NCBI GenBank assembly: GCA_002633005.1
Contig: NMRA01000063.1
Coordinates: 320,635-360,382, forward strand
Origin: Phoronis australis
Taxonomy: Eukaryota > Phoronida > Phoronidae
DNA: 39,748 bases
Reading direction: 5' to 3'
The stretch's first letter is position 1; every line of letters begins with the position of its first letter. The notes under the pieces were generated by a model. The model made no database searches. It saw only the letters and a list, made by a program, of their open reading frames with translations, and was not told the origin of the DNA. Made by a program: the position numbers and the translations under genes. Below, in pieces: positions 32,933 through 39,748 of the stretch.

Positions 32933-33151
32933 TTACGCCTTTCTTGCTCTTGCTGTGGAAGCACTCAAGCGTGGATTTCGTTCAACTAAACTGTGCTCGC
33001 CACCGGCACCGGGCCGGCCTAGTGGGAAGCGTACAACGTAGCGATCAGGTGTGACGACCTCGTCGTCGATCACGTCTGTACTTCTGATGGCAGCTCGACC
33101 ACGGCCTGCACTTTCTCGCTGCACTTGAACTCCGCCAAAATAGCCGTGTAT
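32933..33151 (-). other. Candidate minus-strand coding exon of unknown identity
   Basis: A 72-codon frame lies in a distinctly GC-rich patch in otherwise AT-rich intron. It ends in TAA at 32933 and is open back to a TGA at 33152-33154. It reads AAIRSTDVIDDEVVTPDRYV, then VRFPLGRPGAGGEHSLVERN, then PRLSASTARARKA. There is no ATG, so it would need to be a terminal exon; CAAGTGCAG at about 33117-33125 gives a possible but pyrimidine-poor acceptor. The composition looks more protein-like than neighbouring frames. I do not recognise the protein. It could be the last exon of a nested minus-strand gene, a retrocopy fragment or chance. Confidence 0.3.
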
Positions 33152-34189
33152 TCAAAAATCATGTTAGGAAATGCCCAACAACGTTGCAGGACGAAAACAA
33201 ACTTTTGTCGAATCACTACCGTAATGTGCGGATAGAATAGTTAAAAAATTATGCCAACGCAACAAAACGTGCTACATTATGCAACATTAATTGACAAGAA
33301 TCTTTTCAAAGGTCACATGATTTGCTATTTTTTAAAAAATTTTTGAACAGAATGAACTGAACGATTCGAAAAGCGTAGACAAATATTCATACGCGCTTTA
33401 AGGGCCAGAGCCGAAGTACTTTGAAAAACGCAACAAACAACAAATTCAAAAGTGTAAGGTATGATTTTGCGGTATTTTTCATCACGAATTCGAATAAAAT
33501 ATTGACCTCCGACAAAAGTTGAGAAGTTGTGTTTTTGTAACTGAAAACAACTAGGCTGAAGTAATAAAGTTTTATGACCAGTTAATTGATTGACAGTGTA
33601 CACAGACGACACATTGGGGCTGGTTACGTATGGAGATCTTATGCTGATAAGTCTCACTGAAATTGTTTTTGCGCTACCAGACACTCCGCTTTGTAAAACG
33701 CAGCGCTTTCCAGTTTTACTTCACCAGGTTTTGTTGCAATATGGTCTCTGAATAGGGGAGAGTGGGGTAAAACGGCACCCTTAACTTAAAAGATCCATTA
33801 CCCAAAAACTATACAATGTATGTACAATGAATTAATCATGCTCATAGAGCTTACCTTGTAGTTTATAAAAAACATAATTAGTAGAATTAAAATTGCACCG
33901 TCTTGGCCCAAGACAGATTTGACTTTTTAAGGGGAGCAGGGACGTTTTACCCTACCTTGCGGTTAAGACGGTCACTGCAGTTGGGTAAAACGGCCCTGTT
34001 ACTACGAACACAGATTAAATGTAATCATCAATTTATACAACAAAATTTAATAACAAAAGTCATTTTCTTTATTTTTAAATCATATATTATACAATATGTG
34101 TTCTTAGCTTTTAAAAACTTAACATGACGAAACTGGCAGTTTACATTTAATGTAGCAACTAACAATAAATTTTCCACCACGAGCAGTTG

Positions 34190-34422
34190 CTAGAGGCAGA
34201 GGTCACAGACGCAATCTTCGTCTTCGCTATCTACCCCGGCACATTGGTCATGGGCCCATTCTGGTCTTTAAATCTACGCTTCAGAGTAGTTCTCGGTACT
34301 CCAAACTGCCTTGCAGTAGTTTTACAGCCCATCTCTCTCCTTGTCATCGCGGCTATTGCCTTCTCCATGCCCTCCCTTTCCCATGCATTTCTTAAAGACG
34401 TTCTTATATATTTCTGAAGCAT
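34190..34422 (-). pseudogene. pogo-like transposase remnant with intact psq HTH
   Basis: ATG at 34420-34422 opens a 63-codon frame: MLQKYIRTSLRNAWEREGME, KAIAAMTRREMGCKTTARQF, GVPRTTLKRRFKDQNG. The pattern M-KAI-AV-N-EMG-KKAA-FGVPRTTL is the hallmark of the psq/CENP-B N-terminal DNA-binding domain in pogo and jerky-like transposases. The frame stops at 34231. In the next frame the same strand reads VDSEDEDCVCDLCL and stop, resembling the acidic, cysteine-bearing C-terminus of such transposases. The two parts lie directly together, as expected if the catalytic domain was deleted. The HTH frame has no stops or evident lesions. Confidence 0.82.
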
Positions 34423-34498
34423 TATCTACAAAACAAAACATTGAAAAATATTCCTGCTATCTATTAAATATGTATGGGGTAAAACGGTCACTCTGTCT

Positions 34499-34610
34499 GT
34501 CTTATCCCACTACCCAGCTGTAAGTCTTATCCCACTACCCAGCTGTACGTCTTATCCCACTACCCAGCTGTCCGTCTTATCCCACTACCCAGCTATCCGT
34601 CTTACCCGTT
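34499..34610. repeat. 25-bp minisatellite within the pogo-like element
   Basis: Four and a partial copy of GTCTTATCCCACTACCCAGC plus TGTAC start at 34499, 34524, 34549, 34574 and 34599. Each full unit but the last contains CAGCTG. Confidence 0.95.
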
Positions 34611-34978
34611 AATGATCTCACCACAATCAAGCATGCACCGAGAAAACTAGTTAAGGTAATTTAAATTTTGTTGTCATTTTCTCATTCACAAGGCATTACT
34701 GTTAAGCTTAAACACACAGTCAAGTTTATTTCGTACATTACATTTTCTTAATATGTTACGAAAGGGAGGTACTCACCTCAACTTCGAGGGGCGTGAAATA
34801 TTTCTTGCCACAACTTATGTCGTCTGCAGTTCTGCTAGATTCGCGCCAATATGTGGTTACGACCCCTATCGGTCGAGCAATAAAACGGTGTAGTAGCCCC
34901 CTGCCACCAGCCTTGTTAAGCTAGAAAACTGGGGAAGTGGCCGTTTTACTCGGTGGGCTGTTTTACCCCATTCTCCCC

Positions 34979-35859
34979 TACAGGTGTTTGCTTTTCAGGT
35001 ATTGTTTAAAATAGGTTTGTAAAAGTTTCACTTGGTGTAAATGTAGGTTGAGTACCATATTTGATACAAGATTAGCCAAATTTTGAACTGGTTCTGGCTG
35101 CTGTCTGAGAATTGAGGCCATGCAAGAGGAACAAATGTCACTCTATGAGGATTGTCTTTTGACGTCATTAACCAGTATTTACTGATTTGAAAAAAATGAT
35201 TCAACAATTTGCTTGATATACACATCTGTGAGGTAGTTTAAGGGTAGTTGAAATATTGTACTCAACACAGCACATTCCCCAAAATCTTTAGTTGTATCTC
35301 GTTTGCCTCTGAAACAATGATCCATTCAAGATGATTTTCTGCAACACCACGCACGTAAAATCACCCGTCAAGAAATTGTGGAAAACACGTCAATTCGCTA
35401 CGTATAGCAAGATGTGCTGTGTTTGAAAGTATTAGAGTCCCTTTTAATTGCTTTTGAGAAGCCTGTTTTGAATGAGCAGCAAACAGGGTCGCGCCGCACG
35501 TTACACTTGTTTGCGTGACTTTCCAGTTACCCCCCTTCATTAGTCATTCTTTGCAATATTTCACACCCACCGTGTCTCACTGTGTGTGTCGTCAGTTTAT
35601 ACTCTGTGGTGGCATTACTGCGTCATTTTATCTTCACTGAATGAAACGAGTATGTTTCGAAATATCGTGTGTCTTTTAATTATGTCGCTAGGTCAGTTAC
35701 TGTATCTATGTTCAGTTGAGAGTAGAGTTTTGTTCCGAAAGTACCAATGTAACGGAATAAAGACTGAACAATGAAAAGTGTCGTGCATTTAACAAATTCT
35801 GTACAACCGAAAACTTGCTCCCGAAGTACAGTCAAATAGGTTTGTATAAAGGATCTGGT
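34979..35859. other. ZCCHC24 intron, no gene recognised
   Basis: AT-rich sequence with short frames (35028-35225 minus, 35586-35774 plus) of no recognised similarity. AATAAAGACTGAAC near 35756 has a canonical polyadenylation hexamer but no associated coding region. Confidence 0.4.
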
Positions 35860-36770
35860 GGCTATTTTATTTTTTTAGTACGTTTTTGTTTGCCTCTCTA
35901 TCAACAATTCAATGGATCGTTATGAACATAGGGAGATTTGTTCTGATGAGAAGACTGCAATTAACGCTGATTTTCGGTCGGGTTCTACTGCTCTGGCACT
36001 CCCTAGTGGCAATTTTTTTTCTTCTGCGTCTGAGCTGTACCTCCTTAACTCTCTGCATGATCTTTTTAAAGTTTGGCAGATGTGTTCCTATCGAGATAGC
36101 AACAAATGGCAACAAGTTTCAGACCAACCTGTCTGCAGCTGTGCTCCCTTAGGGCAAGGCAATTTTATTTTTTAACGTTTGCCTCTGTTATTTAAGTTAG
36201 GGTGCATTTTCGTGAAATTTAACAAATAAGTTTCTATTAAGGAGACAACAACGCCTTTTCGTTGTCAGGCAGATTTGACACATTATGTCCCATCAACACT
36301 TTTATTATTTTGAGTCCGTTTTTGCCGTCCGCCTCTTTATCTGCCAAACTGCTCAATAGATCATCACTTAACTTAGCAGTAATGTGTTCCTAATGAGAAG
36401 ACCATGGCTGAGGTGATTTCTGGATGGATCTGACTACTGTGTTGGCCGCTTTTGGTTATTTTGTATTTTTTGCGACCATACCTATAGTTCTACTAAATGC
36501 GACAATGACTGCCCATGACTTTTTGGACGGTCGGGGTCTGAGTCTTACTACTGCTGCACCTCCCAGTTTCAATTTTAGTTTCCACATTTGCCTATGTATT
36601 TTTGGAGTCCCTTAGTGGATTTTCATGACTTTTGGCAAATAGTTTTGGAATAGAGATACAGCAGCTTCCAAATTTCGGATGGGCTCGGGGTATTCTGCAC
36701 CATGTAATCATGTTCATTGTAGAAAAAAAACACCCCTTGCAGCACACGGTTTGCAGTGCAGTAGTGGGTG
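35860..36770. repeat. Diverged second copy of the CTCF-like-core repeat
   Basis: This block shares with 3340-4960, in the same orientation, GTTTGCCTCTGTATC-like segments, the TGTGTTCCTAT segment, GATGGATTTGA-like segments, and a right end ACACGGTTTGCAGTGCA (compare ACACCGTTTGCAGTGCA at about 4940). One good core, GGCACTCCCTAGTGGCA, is at 35995-36011. Others are degraded, such as GTGCTCCCTTAGGGCA near 36140, CTGCACCTCCCAGTTTCA near 36554 and TCTGCACCATGTAATCA near 36693. Short open frames in it are not proteins. Confidence 0.75.
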
Positions 36771-38591
<1,821 letters not shown>

Positions 38592-38592
38592 G

Positions 38593-38720
38593 CAGGGGCG
38601 GATCTACGTTTTCAGTAAGGGGGGGGGGTTTAGGATTCCCGCAAAAGGTCGAATCCGAGGCACGTGGCGCCGAGAGGGGGGAGGTCGGGAGGGGGGTTTC
38701 CCCCCTCCGTGTAAGACCAT
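38593..38720 (+). mobile_element. hAT-like element terminus, right end not found
   Basis: CAGGGGCGGATCTACGTTTT followed by a G-run is a common terminal sequence of hAT-like non-autonomous elements and matches the ends at 14403 and 19593. I could not identify the partner end before the window closes. A G-rich and then C-rich stretch at 38673-38705 is partly self-complementary. Confidence 0.5.
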
Positions 38721-39339
38721 TTTTTGTTTTTGTAGCCAAATAGTGAAATTTCCATGCAGCCTGGTAAGTTTCTGGCACTAATAACATGTCTCTTGAGTTT
38801 TTCTTATGATAATTTAAAACCCTTCTCGATTTCGTCGCATGAACGTGGCTCACAAGTTTCGTGAAATCATATTTGTGCACATCTGGGTATGAATCACGCC
38901 ACCAGCAAAAATTTTTGTTGGAACATCTGCTTATACACACCTTTTTAGCATACGAAAAGTCGTATATGAAAAAGTCTGGTGTGTGTGGGGGGTTAGACAA
39001 CTACCAAATATTCAAGAGCATAAGGAGCACCCGACGGGGAGTAAAACATTGAATATCAGATGATCGCGTAACAGCAGCCTCAAGTTGTTTTAGAACGAAG
39101 ACCTGAACTGTTAGTCTGGAAATAAACATGTGTTCTGTCTAATTATGAGAAAAATTGGCAAACGATGGTGCTCTCAGCTCATAGTATATTATTAAAAGCG
39201 ACAATAAACAATTAGGTATCACTTCATTAAGCTGAATCACGTTGACCACAATTGAAAAACGTCAGATGTATCTGGAAACGAATCAGCTGAAAACAGTTTC
39301 AAGAAACCAAAACATTCTGTACATCGTGGTGAAAATATA
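38721..39339. other. ZCCHC24 intron or transposon interior, no gene recognised
   Basis: Opposing open frames (38584-39000 minus, 38861-39052 plus) have no recognised similarity. The minus frame (138 codons) covers the hAT-like terminus and G-runs and is not credible as a gene. Confidence 0.4.
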
Positions 39340-39625
39340 AACAGGACCAGTTCGCAGAGGGACCAGATGTACACTGAGAGTACACAAAAAGGCCTGGTCC
39401 GTCACGAGACCAAAAGTACACCTGTGCTTATTATCCCTATAAACATAGTTGATCTGTGGCGGGACCAAACAGTACTGGCTGAGATAGATAGTTTTACAAA
39501 GCACACTTTGGTAAAAAAACATCACAAGACTAGTTCGCCGAGGAACCAGAAGTACACTGAAACTCACTATCTACACAAATCAAGCTGGCCTGGTCCCTCG
39601 CGAGACCTAAAGTGTACTATGCAAA
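39340..39625. repeat. Diverged ~190-bp direct repeat, two copies
   Basis: Two blocks recur: ACCAGTTCGCAGAGGGACCA (39347) with ACTAGTTCGCCGAGGAACCA (39529), both followed by GA-GTACACTGA. GGCCTGGTCCGTCACGAGAC (39391) recurs as GGCCTGGTCCCTCGCGAGAC (39587). Spacing of the pairs is about 183 and 196 bp, so indels have accumulated. GAGACCAAAAGTACA and GGACCAGATGTACA suggest smaller sub-repeats inside each unit. Confidence 0.8.
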
Positions 39626-39748
39626 AAAGTTTGAATTGAAAACTTCTCTCTAGACACTTTTTAATGCCCAGTGGTTGCTCATACATGTATTTTATACATC
39701 TGGTCGTCAACTGCTGCGAGAGGTTGTCTAGGAAGGGTTTTCGCACCG

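Larger units (their letters stand above)
33755..34978 (-). mobile_element. pogo/Tigger-like DNA transposon, internally deleted
   Basis: The element is bounded by inverted repeats GGGGAGAGTGGGGTAAAACG (33755) and the complement of GGGGAGAATGGGGTAAAACA (ending 34978), each flanked by TA, the target duplication of the Tc1/mariner-pogo superfamily. It is 1224 bp long. The minus strand encodes a psq-type helix-turn-helix typical of pogo transposases, then a short acidic-cysteine end. The DDE catalytic core is missing, so it cannot transpose by itself. The GGGTAAAACGG motif recurs at several internal sites, possibly subterminal transposase-binding repeats. A 25-bp minisatellite lies within it. Confidence 0.88.

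Overview
This is eukaryotic genomic DNA from an animal: AT-rich, with GT-AG introns, a TATA/CCAAT promoter, a SINE-like tRNA relic, a decayed LINE, DNA-transposon relics and many minisatellites. No prokaryotic features are present. The two recognisable genes point to a bilaterian, and the compact MTTP introns with a divergent protein suggest an invertebrate, perhaps a deuterostome such as a hemichordate, amphioxus or echinoderm. I cannot fix the species from sequence alone. Both genes run on the + strand.

Left part (1-6279): the last four coding exons of the microsomal triglyceride transfer protein gene (MTTP), at 1160-1354, 2109-2263, 2961-3131 and 6132-6279. Phases are consistent throughout and the final exon ends in TAG. 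The last intron carries a 1.6-kb degenerate repeat with about 11 copies of a core resembling the CTCF binding consensus. A diverged second copy lies at 35.9-36.8 kb.

Middle (6280-15560): no confident gene. It holds the MTTP 3' flank, a nested minisatellite, a large imperfect inverted repeat (about 9.96-12.52 kb), a smaller inverted repeat around an assembly ambiguity (N at 13706), and a hAT-like terminus.

Right part (15560-39748): the 5' portion of ZCCHC24, a CCHC zinc-knuckle protein. Its promoter is at about 15650-15735 and coding exon 1 at 15788-16030. A 22.1-kb intron follows, then the exon carrying the CCHC knuckle (38149-38322). The remaining exons lie beyond the window. The intron contains a possible 105-bp in-phase cassette exon (27568-27672) and a complete-looking short hAT-like element. 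It also contains a decayed LINE reverse-transcriptase tail on the minus strand and a 2.1-kb palindromic element with roughly 550-bp arms and an internal 112-bp satellite. Further along are an array of eight CACGTG boxes, a tRNA-like relic with a duplicated B box, and a 1.2-kb pogo-like element that keeps an intact psq helix-turn-helix reading frame.

The two genes have no evident functional link: MTTP loads lipid onto lipoproteins in the ER, while ZCCHC24 is a poorly characterised, probably nucleic-acid-binding protein. The most interesting material is in the repeats. Two unrelated repeat families carry evenly spaced CTCF-like cores, and several large palindromic elements have unusual architecture. 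All homology calls are from recognition of residues, not from a database search.
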